Assembly (NCBI RefSeq): GCF_016765795.1
Contig: NZ_JAESVP010000005.1
Span: forward strand, 62,001 to 126,000
DNA length: 64,000 nucleotides
Direction of reading: 5' to 3'
Origin: Fuscibacter oryzae
GTDB lineage: Bacteria > Pseudomonadota > Alphaproteobacteria > Rhodobacterales > Rhodobacteraceae
Shown: piece by piece, positions 36,300-45,516 of the stretch
Layout of the letters: each line of letters starts with the position of its first letter
Position numbering within the stretch: the stretch's first letter is position 1
The notes under the pieces: generated by a model
What the model saw: the letters and a program-made list of their open reading frames with translations, nothing else
What the model was told of the DNA's origin: nothing
The model's database searches: none
Made by a program: the position numbers and the translations under genes

Positions 36300-37045
36300 G
36301 CACCCACGGCACTCCCTGCTGGTATGAGCTGACCACCGGCGATCTGGCGGCCAGTCAGGCATTTTACGGCGGCCTTCTCAACTGGACCTTCGCCGATGCC
36401 GGAATGCCCGGTTTCACCTATATCCTTGCCAGTGCGGGCGGCGACATGGTGGCTGGCCTGATGACGCCCGATCAGCCGATGCCGGAATTCTGGATGGTGT
36501 ATTTCGCCGTGGACGATGCGGATGCGGCGGCGGCAAAGGCGAAGTCGCTGGGGGGCGGCGTGCATGTCGAGCCTGCCGACATTCCCGGCACCGGGCGTTT
36601 CGCGGTGCTGACCGATCCCGCCGGTTGCCCCTTTGGCATCCTGCAACCCCTGCCCGGCGGCACCGGCGGGGCTTATGACCAGATGAAGCAAGGGCATGGC
36701 AACTGGCACGATTATGCCAGCGCCGATGCCAACGCATCACAGGCGTTTTATGGCGCGCTGCTGGGCTGGACGGTTTCGCGCAGCTATGAAGAAGGGGGTG
36801 CACGCGAATATCGGGTGCTGAACACCGGCGGCACCGATTTCGGCGGCATCGGCCCCATCCCGCCCGGCGGGCGCGGCGGCTGGACACCCTATTTCGGTAC
36901 GCCCTCGATTACCGCTGCCGTCCAGACCGTCGCCGATCAGGGTGGCAAGGTTCTGCTGGACCCGATGGAGGTGCCGAACGGCGCCTATATCATTTATGCC
37001 GCCGACCCGCGCGGCGCGGTTTTCGCCATGGTCGGGGGTAAGTAG
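36296..37045 (+). CDS. VOC (glyoxalase/bleomycin-resistance fold) family protein, two domains
   Basis: Protein of 249 residues built from two vicinal-oxygen-chelate domains (about 5-120 and 130-248). Each begins with a metal-site-like stretch (PCWYELTTGDLAASQAFYGGLLNW and WHDYASADANASQAFYGALLGW, tandem repeats of one another). The second has YIIYAADPRGAVFAMV at the end. Substrate cannot be read. It is coupled to the DUF1428 gene, 61 bases before the valS message, and probably under the HxlR regulator. Confidence 0.85.
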   Translation: MSTHGTPCWYELTTGDLAASQAFYGGLLNWTFADAGMPGFTYILASAGGDMVAGLMTPDQPMPEFWMVYFAVDDADAAAAKAKSLGGGVHVEPADIPGTGRFAVLTDPAGCPFGILQPLPGGTGGAYDQMKQGHGNWHDYASADANASQAFYGALLGWTVSRSYEEGGAREYRVLNTGGTDFGGIGPIPPGGRGGWTPYFGTPSITAAVQTVADQGGKVLLDPMEVPNGAYIIYAADPRGAVFAMVGGK

Positions 37046-37115
37046 CGCCCCCTCCGCTCTTGGCGCGGGGCTGATCCTTCGCTATTGCGGTGCCTGATAA
37101 AAAGGGATGCTGCCG

Positions 37116-40100
37116 ATGCCGATGGAAAAGAACTTCAGCCCCGCCGAAGCCGAGGCCCGGATTTCGAAACTGTGGCTTGATGCCAAGGCCTTCCTCGCCG
37201 GGGCGAATGCGAAACCCGGCGCCAAGCCCTTCTCCATCATGATCCCGCCGCCCAATGTGACGGGCAGCCTACATATGGGTCATGCCTTCAACAACACGCT
37301 GCAAGACATCCTGATCCGCTGGCACCGGATGATGGGCGACGACACCCTGTGGCAGCCCGGCACCGACCATGCGGGCATCGCGACCCAGATGGTGACCGAG
37401 CGCGAAATGGCACTGTCGCAGGAGCCCACGCGGCGCGAGATGGGGCGCGAAAAGTTCCTGTCCCGCGTCTGGCAGCAAAAGGTCAAATCGCGCGGCACGA
37501 TCATCGGCCAGCTTCAGCGCCTCGGCGCAAGCTGCGACTGGGACCGAGAGGCCTTTACCATGTCGGGCGCCCCCGGGGCACCTGCGGGCGAGGAAGGCAA
37601 CTTCCACGACGCGGTGATCAAGGTCTTTGTTGATATGTACAACAAGGGCCTGATCTATCGCGGCAAGCGGCTGGTCAACTGGGACCCCCATTTCGAGACC
37701 GCGATTTCTGACCTGGAGGTCGAGAATATCGAAGTCGCCGGCCATATGTGGCACTTCAAATACCGCCTCGCCGGGGGCGAAACCTATGAATATGTTGAGA
37801 AAGACGCCGAAGGCAACGTGACCTTCCGCGAGATGCGCGATTACATCAGTATCGCCACCACCCGCCCCGAAACCATGCTGGGCGATGGTGCGGTGGCGGT
37901 TCACCCGTCGGATGAACGCTATAAGCCGATCCTCGGCAAGATGGTCCACCTACCGCTGTGTGACCGCCTGATCCCGATCATCGCCGATGAATACCCAGAC
38001 CCGACCTTCGGTTCTGGCGCGGTGAAGATCACCGGCGCGCATGATTTCAACGACTATCAGGTGGCCAAGCGCGGCAACCTGCCGATGTACCGCCTGATGG
38101 ACACGCGCGGCAACATGCGGGCCGATGGCGCGCCCTATGAGGTTGCCGTCGCCCGCGCCCGCGAAATCGCCGCCGGGTCGCCCACCGACGAAAACGAAGT
38201 GGACAGCCTGAACCTCGTCCCCGAAAAATACCGCGGGCTGGATCGATTTGAGGCGAGGAAGCTGGTCGTCGCCGACATCAACGCCGCCGGTCTCGCGGTG
38301 ACGGTTCTGGTGCGTGAGATCGACGAGGACACCGGGTCCGAACACCTGCGCCTTGAACCCGTGGTCGAGGCCAAGCCGATCATGCAGCCCTTCGGCGACC
38401 GGTCGAAAGTGGTGATCGAGCCGATGCTGACCGACCAGTGGTTCGTCGATACCGCCAAGATCGTCGGCCCCGCGCTGGACGCCGTGCGCAATGGCGATAC
38501 GGTGATCATGCCGCCGAGCGGCGAAAAGACCTATTACCACTGGCTGGAGAATATCGAGCCTTGGTGCATCAGCCGCCAGCTTTGGTGGGGGCATCAGATT
38601 CCGGTTTGGTATGGGCCGAGGATTGAAGAAGTCGAATGGTATGAAAAAGCAATCGTTGAACAACGTCGTCTGACGACTGAAAATGATCGCTTTGTGAATC
38701 TAAACGAAATCGGAGCACTATGGGACGAGCGTCCTACATTTAGTCGCAAACACGATGTCTACTTCTGCGCTGAAAACCACAGTGCGCTAGCTGAACTGGC
38801 CAAAGAGTACTATGGAGGCCGCACGGTCTTCAATTTTCAAGACACCCATGGTCAGGCTATTCGCACTGGGGCGATGGGCGACCTACTAAGCCCCATGGAC
38901 GCAGAGGGAAATCGTCAGGTAACGTTGCTGCGCGACCCCGACGTTCTCGACACCTGGTTCTCCTCCGGCCTCTGGCCCATCGGCACCCTTGGCTGGCCGG
39001 AACAAACCCCGGAACTGGCGAAATATTTCCCCACCTCGGTCCTCGTGACGGGGCAGGACATCCTGTTCTTCTGGGTCGCGCGGATGATGATGATGCAGCT
39101 TGCCGTGGTGAACGAAATCCCGTTCCACACCGTCTATCTGCATGGCCTTGTCCGCGACGCCAAGGGCAAGAAGATGTCGAAATCCCTCGGCAACGTCATC
39201 GACCCCCTCGACATCATCGACGAATACGGCGCCGACGCGCTGCGCTTTGCCAATGCGGCGATGGCCAGCCTTGGCGGCGTGCTGAAACTCGACACCCAGC
39301 GCATCGCGGGCTATCGCAACTTTGGCACCAAACTGTGGAACGCCTGCCGCTTTGCCGAGATGAACGGCGTTTGGGAGGGTCATGCCACCCAATCCGAGGC
39401 CCCCAAAGCCACAGCCACAGCCAACCGCTGGATCATCGGCGAGACCGCCAAGGCACTGGCCGAGGTGAACACGGCGCTGGAGGCCTTCCGCTTCGACAAC
39501 GCCGCCGACGCGCTTTACAAATTCGTCTGGGGCAAGGTCTGCGACTGGTATGTCGAGTTTGCCAAGCCCCTGTTCGACGGCGACGCCGCAGCCGAAACCC
39601 GCGCCACCATGGCTTGGGTGCTCGATCAGTGCATGATCCTGCTGCACCCGATGATGCCCTTCATCACCGAGGATCTGTGGTCCACCACCGGCACCCGCGC
39701 CAAGCTGCTGGTTCATACCGATTGGCCGACCTATGGCGTTGATCTAGTGAACAAAGACTCCGATTCCGAAATGGCCTTCGTTACCACGCTGATCGACGAA
39801 ATCCGCTCGGCCCGCGCGCAGGTTCATGTGCCGGTCGGCCTGAAGATCGACCTCGTGGCAACCGAACTCTTTGCCGCTGCCCGCGCCGCATGGACCCGCA
39901 ACGAAGCCCTCATCCGCCGCCTTGCCCGGGTGGAAAGCTTCACCGAAGGCCCCGCCCCCAAAGGCTCCATCGCGCTTGCGCTGGACGGGGCAGCCTTTGC
40001 CATTCCGCTGCAAGGGCTGATCGACATTGCCGAAGAAAAGGCCCGCCTGCAAAAGTCGCTGGATAAACTGGCCAAGGAAATCGGTGGACTGAAAGGGCGG

Positions 40101-40232
40101 CTGAACAACCCCAACTTCGTCGCCTCCGCCCCGGAAGAGGTGGTGGACGAAGCCCGCGCCAACCTTGAGGCGCGGGAAGATGAGGCGGCAAAGATCACTG
40201 CCGCCGTCAAACGGCTGGCCGAAATCGGCTGA
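37116..40232 (+). CDS. valS: Valine-tRNA ligase
   Basis: Class I synthetase for tRNA-Val, 1038 residues, longer than the E. coli enzyme (951). HIGH motif is [13 protein letters not shown] (about residue 50), KMSKS motif KKMSKSLGN (about 690) and a C-terminal coiled-coil tail (about 965-1038). Residues about 505-610 form an insertion with lower GC DNA (about 49% at 38641-38880 against about 64% around it). AAAGGG lies 9 bases before the ATG at 37116; ATGs at 37107 and 37122 are alternatives. The conserved parts look intact. Confidence 0.96.
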   Translation: MPMEKNFSPAEAEARISKLWLDAKAFLAGANAKPGAKPFSIMIPPPNVTGSLHMGHAFNNTLQDILIRWHRMMGDDTLWQPGTDHAGIATQMVTEREMALSQEPTRREMGREKFLSRVWQQKVKSRGTIIGQLQRLGASCDWDREAFTMSGAPGAPAGEEGNFHDAVIKVFVDMYNKGLIYRGKRLVNWDPHFETAISDLEVENIEVAGHMWHFKYRLAGGETYEYVEKDAEGNVTFREMRDYISIATTRPETMLGDGAVAVHPSDERYKPILGKMVHLPLCDRLIPIIADEYPDPTFGSGAVKITGAHDFNDYQVAKRGNLPMYRLMDTRGNMRADGAPYEVAVARAREIAAGSPTDENEVDSLNLVPEKYRGLDRFEARKLVVADINAAGLAVTVLVREIDEDTGSEHLRLEPVVEAKPIMQPFGDRSKVVIEPMLTDQWFVDTAKIVGPALDAVRNGDTVIMPPSGEKTYYHWLENIEPWCISRQLWWGHQIPVWYGPRIEEVEWYEKAIVEQRRLTTENDRFVNLNEIGALWDERPTFSRKHDVYFCAENHSALAELAKEYYGGRTVFNFQDTHGQAIRTGAMGDLLSPMDAEGNRQVTLLRDPDVLDTWFSSGLWPIGTLGWPEQTPELAKYFPTSVLVTGQDILFFWVARMMMMQLAVVNEIPFHTVYLHGLVRDAKGKKMSKSLGNVIDPLDIIDEYGADALRFANAAMASLGGVLKLDTQRIAGYRNFGTKLWNACRFAEMNGVWEGHATQSEAPKATATANRWIIGETAKALAEVNTALEAFRFDNAADALYKFVWGKVCDWYVEFAKPLFDGDAAAETRATMAWVLDQCMILLHPMMPFITEDLWSTTGTRAKLLVHTDWPTYGVDLVNKDSDSEMAFVTTLIDEIRSARAQVHVPVGLKIDLVATELFAAARAAWTRNEALIRRLARVESFTEGPAPKGSIALALDGAAFAIPLQGLIDIAEEKARLQKSLDKLAKEIGGLKGRLNNPNFVASAPEEVVDEARANLEAREDEAAKITAAVKRLAEIG

Positions 40233-40235
40233 CAT

Positions 40236-40260
40236 CATCTGTTCATAAATATCCTCGGGG
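40236..40260 (+). repeat. Dispersed intergenic element, copy 8
   Basis: CATCTGTTCATAAATATCC then TCGGGG right after the valS stop, followed by a GGGGGG/CCCCCC stretch. The 19-bp start is identical to copies 3 and 9. Confidence 0.75.
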
Positions 40261-40330
40261 ATGGGGGGCAGACAGCCCCCCCCTTTCTTCCCCTCTTGCC
40301 CCGCCCTGCATTTCCGGCTCAATTTCCGGC

Positions 40331-41431
40331 ATGAGCCGATTTCTTACCCCCCTCGCCGCCAGCCTGCCCTCTACCGTGCCTTTCGTCGGCCCCGAAACGC
40401 AGGAGCGCAGCCTGAACCGCCCTTTCCGCGCCCGGCTTGGCGCGAATGAATCGCTGTTCGGCCCCTCGCCCAAGGTGCTTGCCGCGATGCAGGCCGCCGC
40501 CGACCAGGTCTGGATGTATGGCGATCCTGAAAACCATGACCTCAAGGCCGCCCTCGCCGCCCTGAACGGCACCACCCCCGCCCATGTGGTGGTGGGAGAG
40601 GGGATTGACGGGCTGCTGGGCTATCTGGTGCGGCTGACCATTGGCCCAGGCGACAAGGTTGTCACCTCGCTGGGGGCCTATCCGACGTTCAACTTTCACG
40701 TTGCGGGCTATGGCGGCACCTTGATCCGCGTGCCCTACAAGGACGATCACGAATATCCGCAGGCCCTGCTCGATGCCGCCCGCCAGCACAAGGCCAAGCT
40801 GATCTATCTGGCCAACCCCGACAATCCGATGGGCAGTTGGCATTCCGGCAGCGTGGTTGAAGACATGATCGCCAACCTGCCCGATGGCACGCTGCTGGTT
40901 CTGGACGAGGCTTATGCCGACCTTGCGCCCCCCGGCACCATGCCGCGCATCGCCCCCGATGACCCGCGCGTCATCCGGTTCCGCACCTTTTCCAAGGCTT
41001 ACGGCATGGCGGGTGCGCGTGTGGGCTATGCTTTGGCCGAACCGGGGCTGGCGCAGGCCTTTGACAAGGTGCGCAACCATTTCGGCATGGCGCGGGTATC
41101 GCAAATGGGGGCGCTGGCGGCCTTGCACGACGGGGAACATCTGGCGCGGGTGCAGTCTCTGACCCTTCTGGCCCGTGCCCGCCTGTCTGCCATTGCCCGC
41201 ACGAATGGCCTGACGCCCCTGCCCTCTGCCACCAACTTCGTGACGATCGACTGTGGCCGCGACGGTGATTTCGCCCGCGCCGTCCTGCGCGAAACCGTGG
41301 CGCGGGGCGTCTTCATCCGAATGCCGGGCGTCGCCCCGCTGGATCGCTGCATCCGCGTCAGTCTAGGCGACGAGTCCGCGCTTTCAGTGTTTGAAGAGGT
41401 TTTGCCACAGGCCATCAGGGCCGCTGGCTGA
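40331..41431 (+). CDS. Histidinol-phosphate-type aminotransferase
   Basis: Class I/II aminotransferase of 366 residues resembling HisC-like enzymes. The PLP lysine lies in RTFSKAYGMAGARVGYA (about residue 222), with LANPDNPMGSWH and LDEAYADLAPP motifs. Substrate may be histidinol phosphate or an aromatic amino acid; there is no his gene next to it, so a general PLP aminotransferase is a safer name. It starts about 100 bases after valS, from which it is separated by a dispersed repeat. Confidence 0.82.
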   Translation: MSRFLTPLAASLPSTVPFVGPETQERSLNRPFRARLGANESLFGPSPKVLAAMQAAADQVWMYGDPENHDLKAALAALNGTTPAHVVVGEGIDGLLGYLVRLTIGPGDKVVTSLGAYPTFNFHVAGYGGTLIRVPYKDDHEYPQALLDAARQHKAKLIYLANPDNPMGSWHSGSVVEDMIANLPDGTLLVLDEAYADLAPPGTMPRIAPDDPRVIRFRTFSKAYGMAGARVGYALAEPGLAQAFDKVRNHFGMARVSQMGALAALHDGEHLARVQSLTLLARARLSAIARTNGLTPLPSATNFVTIDCGRDGDFARAVLRETVARGVFIRMPGVAPLDRCIRVSLGDESALSVFEEVLPQAIRAAG

Positions 41432-41443
41432 TCGCTTTCGCGC

Positions 41444-41821
41444 TCACTCGGCCGCAAGGTCCGATTTTGCGGGGCCAACGGCCGGGGCCGTGCCCGCAGC
41501 AGCGCTCTCGGCCGGGCCAAGGCGCGGAACCGGGGCAACAGGTGGTTCTGCAACCAGCACCGACGCAGCAGCGGGTGCAGCCTCCAAGGTAAGCTCACGC
41601 CGGAACACCAGCAGGTTCTGGAAACTGGTCTTGGTGCCGGTCAGGCCGGAACGCTCGTCCACCGGCAGCGTATCGGCGCGCACATAGTCCCAGCCCTCGG
41701 CCCCCAGCGTGTTCATCACCCCGGTCAGGGCCAGCGCAAAGCGTTCCTCGGTCGTTTTCACACCGCGCGCCTTCTCACCACGGCGGGGGGCGGGAATGAC
41801 CTTGTATTCGTAACGCGGCAT
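41444..41821 (-). CDS. DUF4177 family protein
   Basis: Small protein of 125 residues. The first ~75 match DUF4177 (MPRYEYKVIPAP, LGAEGWDYVRADTLPVDE, SFQNLLVFRRE); the last ~50 are low-complexity Ala/Pro. Function of the family is unknown. The start at 41821 is set by AAGGAGA five bases upstream. It converges on the aminotransferase gene and diverges from the HDAC-like gene. Confidence 0.78.
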   Translation of the reverse strand: MPRYEYKVIPAPRRGEKARGVKTTEERFALALTGVMNTLGAEGWDYVRADTLPVDERSGLTGTKTSFQNLLVFRRELTLEAAPAAASVLVAEPPVAPVPRLGPAESAAAGTAPAVGPAKSDLAAE

Positions 41822-42030
41822 CGGCTTCTCCTTGGGATCGCGCCGGGAAGATAAGGGATTCGTCGCCCAAGGCCAAGCAATGGCAGGCCCTTTCCGATCA
41901 CGAGGCTGATATGTGCCTATCCTGCCAGACCCTTGTCCCACCAGATTGCCCCGCCAGATAGCCCTGCCAGACCCGTACCCCGCAGACGGCCCCATTGACG
42001 GCACCCCCGCCGCCCCGCCATTCTGCCGCC

Positions 42031-43137
42031 ATGATGACCGCCCTTTACCATGACGAACGCTGCTTTTGGCATTCCGCCGGCGAGCATGTGCTGATCCTGC
42101 CGCTCGGCCCCTGGCTGCAACCCGTTGCCAGCGGCGGCCATGCCGAAAGCCCCGAATCAAAACGGCGGCTTAAGAATCTGATCGAAGCCTCGGGCCTGAT
42201 CGATCAGCTTGATCAGCGCCGCGCTGCCCCCGCCAGCCGCGATGACCTGCTGCGTATCCACCCCGCCGCCTATATCGACCGTTTCAAGGCGCTGTCCGAC
42301 GCGGGCGGTGGCGAGATCGGGCATGAGGCGCGCTTTTCTGCGGGTGGCTATGAGATTGCGGCCCTGTCAGCCGGGCTGGCAATGCAGGCGGTGCAGGATG
42401 TGTGGGCGCGCAAGGTGCCCAATGCCTATGTGCTGTCGCGCCCGCCCGGCCACCACTGCCTGCCCGATGCCGGAATGGGGTTTTGCCTGCTGGCGAACAT
42501 TCCCATCGCGTTGGAGGCCTTGCGCGCCAGCCATGGCCCCTTGCGGGCGGCGGTGGTCGATTGGGATGTGCATCATGGCAACGGGACCGAGGCGATCTAT
42601 CTGGACCGCGCCGACACCCTGACGATTTCGCTGCATCAAGAGGCGTGCTTTCCCACCGACACCGGCACGGCGGACGAGCGGGGGCGCGGTGCGGGCCTTG
42701 GCACGAACCTGAACATTCCCCTGCTGCCCGGCAGCGGGCATCAGGCCTATCTGGATGCGATGGACCTGCTGGTCCTGCCCGCCCTGCGCGCCTTTGCGCC
42801 CGAAATCATCATCATCGCCTGCGGGCTGGATGCCAATGCGATGGACCCTTTGGCCCGGATGCAGGCCCATTCCGACACCTTTCGCGCCATGACACTGCGG
42901 CTGAAGGTGCTGGCGGATGAGATGTGTCAGGGCCGTCTGCTGGCTGTTCACGAAGGCGGTTATTCCGAGGCCGTGGTGCCGTTCTGCGGCCTTGCCGTGA
43001 TCGAGGCGCTTGCAGGCCAACGCAGCCCGGTGATCGACCCGTTCCTGCCGCTGATCGAGGCGCAACAGCCCGCCGCCGACTTTGTGGCGTTTCAGCGTGA
43101 TCGGCTGGAAAGACAGGCGAAGGCTATCTTCACCTGA
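42031..43137 (+). CDS. Histone-deacetylase-like amidohydrolase
   Basis: Zinc-dependent deacetylase of the HDAC/AcuC/acetylpolyamine amidohydrolase superfamily, 368 residues. Motifs: SRPPGHHCLPDAGMGFC (catalytic His pair, about residue 140), VVDWDVHHGNGTEAIY (zinc Asp and His, about 180), the GHEARFSAGGYEIAALSAG segment and ACGLDANAMDPLARMQ. Bacterial members often deacetylate acetylpolyamines; with aguB and a decarboxylase in the window, that is an attractive but unproven guess. The ATG at 42031 or 42034 is used; GC-rich DNA upstream has no clear ribosome site. Confidence 0.87.
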   Translation: MMTALYHDERCFWHSAGEHVLILPLGPWLQPVASGGHAESPESKRRLKNLIEASGLIDQLDQRRAAPASRDDLLRIHPAAYIDRFKALSDAGGGEIGHEARFSAGGYEIAALSAGLAMQAVQDVWARKVPNAYVLSRPPGHHCLPDAGMGFCLLANIPIALEALRASHGPLRAAVVDWDVHHGNGTEAIYLDRADTLTISLHQEACFPTDTGTADERGRGAGLGTNLNIPLLPGSGHQAYLDAMDLLVLPALRAFAPEIIIIACGLDANAMDPLARMQAHSDTFRAMTLRLKVLADEMCQGRLLAVHEGGYSEAVVPFCGLAVIEALAGQRSPVIDPFLPLIEAQQPAADFVAFQRDRLERQAKAIFT

Positions 43138-43177
43138 CATCCCTGTACATTTGTCAATTACGCGAATTCAAAGGATT

Positions 43178-43218
43178 GCAAGGAGACCCTCACGCACTGC
43201 GCGAAGGTCCATCCTTGC
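43178..43218. terminator. Stem-loop between convergent HDAC-like and gatB genes
   Basis: GCAAGGA...TCCTTGC arms with internal GACC/GGTC pairing close a loop of about 17 nt, ending right at the gatB stop codon. No U-tract is seen, so terminator function is uncertain. Confidence 0.35.
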
Positions 43219-44730
43219 TCAAAGCCCCAGCTTTTTCGCCACCATCTCGGTAATGACAGCCGGGTTCGCCTTGCCACCCGTGGCTTTCAGAACCTGCCCG
43301 GTGAACCAGCCCGCAAGCCGGGTGTTGACCTTGGCCTTTTCCACCTGCTCGGGGTTCGCCGCGATCAGATCATCCAGCGCCTTTTCAATCGCACCCAGAT
43401 CGGTGACCTGCTTCATGCCCCGCGCGGCGGCAATCTCTGCCGGGTCACCCGGGTCGGTCCACAGGATATCAAACAGGTCTTTCGCCATCTTGCCGGTGAT
43501 CTCGCCCGACCCCAAAAGATCCAGCATCGCGCCCAGCCGCGCCGCCGAAACCGGAGTTTCGGCGATGGTCAACCCTTCCTTGTTCAGACGACCGAACAGA
43601 TCGTTGATCACCCAGTTCGCGGCGATCTTGCCGTCGCGGCCCTTGGCCACCTCGTCAAAAAACGCCGCGGCCTCAACCTCGGCGGTCAGGACGTTGGCGT
43701 CATAGTCGGTCAGCCCGAAATCGCCCATGAAGCGGACCTTCTTGGCGTCGGGCAGTTCGGGCATGCGGGCGGCAATCTCATCGACCCATTCCTGCTCGAT
43801 CTCCAGCGGCAGCAGATCGGGGCACGGGAAATAGCGGTAATCATGCGCCTCTTCCTTGCTGCGCATCGACCGGGTTTCGCCCTTGTCGGGGTCATACAGC
43901 CGGGTTTCCTGCATCACCTTGCCGCCATCCTCCAGAATGGCGATCTGGCGGCGCGCCTCATAGTCGATGGCCGCCTGAATGAACCGCATCGAGTTCATGT
44001 TCTTGATTTCGCAGCGCGTGCCCAGATGGCCAAAATCCTGGCTGGCCTGATATTTCTCATACTGGCCGGGCTTGCAGACCGACACGTTCACATCGGCCCG
44101 CAGGTTGCCGTGCTGCATGTCACCGTCACAGGTGCCCAGATAGCGCAGGATCTGGCGCAGCTTGGCGACATAGGCCGCCGCCTCTTCCGGGCCGCGAATA
44201 TCGGGGCGGCTGACAATCTCCATCAGCGCCACGCCCGTGCGGTTCAGGTCCACGAAGGACATGGTGGGGTCCAGATCGTGGATCGATTTGCCCGCGTCCT
44301 GTTCCAGATGGATGCGCTCGATCCGCACCAGACGGGCGACCCCCGGCCCCATTTCCACCAGCACCTCGCCCTCACCCACGATGGGGTGGTAAAGCTGGCT
44401 GATCTGATAGCCTTGCGGCAGGTCAGGGTAGAAATAATTCTTGCGGTCAAAGGCCGAGCGCAGGTTGATCGCGGCTTTCAGCCCCAGCCCCGATTTCACC
44501 GCCTGCTCGATGCAATATTCGTTGATCACCGGCAGCATCCCCGGCATCGCGGCATCGACAAAGGCGACGTTCGAATTCGGCTCCATGCCAACTTGCGTCG
44601 AGGCGCCCGAGAACAGCTTGGCATTGCTGGCGACCTGGGCATGGATTTCCATGCCGATCACCAGTTCCCAATCACCCTGCGCGCCCGCAATGACTTTGGG
44701 CTTGGGCAGGTCATAGGTCAGGTCAAGCAT
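43219..44730 (-). CDS. gatB: Aspartyl/glutamyl-tRNA amidotransferase subunit B
   Basis: GatB makes Gln-tRNA and Asn-tRNA from misacylated precursors with GatA and GatC, using ammonia and ATP. The 503 residues include the kinase-type core [21 protein letters not shown], the [23 protein letters not shown] block and [18 protein letters not shown], and the C-terminal helical YqeY-like tail that reads tRNA. The start at 44730 gives [16 protein letters not shown]. gatC and gatA are not adjacent, as in many alphaproteobacteria. It diverges from the lytic transglycosylase gene. Confidence 0.96.
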   Translation of the reverse strand: MLDLTYDLPKPKVIAGAQGDWELVIGMEIHAQVASNAKLFSGASTQVGMEPNSNVAFVDAAMPGMLPVINEYCIEQAVKSGLGLKAAINLRSAFDRKNYFYPDLPQGYQISQLYHPIVGEGEVLVEMGPGVARLVRIERIHLEQDAGKSIHDLDPTMSFVDLNRTGVALMEIVSRPDIRGPEEAAAYVAKLRQILRYLGTCDGDMQHGNLRADVNVSVCKPGQYEKYQASQDFGHLGTRCEIKNMNSMRFIQAAIDYEARRQIAILEDGGKVMQETRLYDPDKGETRSMRSKEEAHDYRYFPCPDLLPLEIEQEWVDEIAARMPELPDAKKVRFMGDFGLTDYDANVLTAEVEAAAFFDEVAKGRDGKIAANWVINDLFGRLNKEGLTIAETPVSAARLGAMLDLLGSGEITGKMAKDLFDILWTDPGDPAEIAAARGMKQVTDLGAIEKALDDLIAANPEQVEKAKVNTRLAGWFTGQVLKATGGKANPAVITEMVAKKLGL

Positions 44731-44912
44731 CGCGGCCTCCGTCGGTGGTTCCGGCCTTATTAGGCAGGGCGGCAGCCCCTCGCAAGGGGCGGGATGGGCG
44801 GAAATCGGCCAATCCCGGTCATGCTGCGGCTGCAAAGGTTGTCCGAATCGCCGAATCAGCGCCTAAGCCCCCGGTCGCGCCACGTTTGCGTGATGCCGCC
44901 TGTAGGAACCCG

Positions 44913-45491
44913 ATGCGTCGTTGCTTTGCCCTGATCGCCCTTGCCCTGTCGCTTGCCGGCTGTGTTTCGCCCTCGAGCGGAACCGATGTCGGTCGTTTCT
45001 CGATGGCATGGGATCACCGGCCCGAAGCCGCGCATTGGACGATCAGCACAATGTCCGCCGTTGCCGCCGAAGATCCGGTGCTTGCCGCGCGCATCCCGTC
45101 CGACATCGACACTTGGTGCCCAGGGTACGAGGACGGCACGGTCAGTGAACGCCGCGCCTTCTGGACGGGCCTCATCTCGGCCGTGGCGCGCTATGAAAGC
45201 AGTTGGAATCCCCGCGCCGCAGGTGGCGGCGGCGCCTATATCGGCCTGATGCAAATCTCGCCCCGGTCTGCCCGCAACTATGGCTGCGATGCCAACAGCG
45301 CGGCAGAGTTGAAGGACGGCTCAGCCAACCTGCAATGCGCGGTTGAAATGGTGGCTTATCATGTCGCCAGCGACGACATGGTAGCGGGTGGCGGGAACAA
45401 GGGCATCGGCCGCGACTGGATGCCCCTGCGCGACAGCAAAAAGCGCAAGGCTCTGGCCGCCTGGACGCGCGAACAGCCCTATTGCCAATAA
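44913..45491 (+). CDS. SLT-domain lytic transglycosylase lipoprotein
   Basis: Outer-membrane or periplasmic peptidoglycan-cleaving lipoprotein of 192 residues. A lipoprotein signal ends at LAGC (lipidated Cys at about residue 17). The SLT domain has the catalytic glutamate in VARYESSWNPRAAGG (about residue 95), GLMQISPRSARNYGC and a C-terminal NLQCAVEMVAYHV. The start at 44913 makes a proper signal sequence. It is preceded by an 182-base divergent region with gatB and converges on pepN. Confidence 0.87.
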   Translation: MRRCFALIALALSLAGCVSPSSGTDVGRFSMAWDHRPEAAHWTISTMSAVAAEDPVLAARIPSDIDTWCPGYEDGTVSERRAFWTGLISAVARYESSWNPRAAGGGGAYIGLMQISPRSARNYGCDANSAAELKDGSANLQCAVEMVAYHVASDDMVAGGGNKGIGRDWMPLRDSKKRKALAAWTREQPYCQ

Positions 45492-45516
45492 AAGCGGGGG
45501 GGGCTGGCCCCCGGCG

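Noticed and set aside
38620-38940. Insertion sequence or intein in valS
   Set aside because: The frame continues without stop, there are no intein splice motifs or terminal repeats, and the stretch is too short for a transposase.
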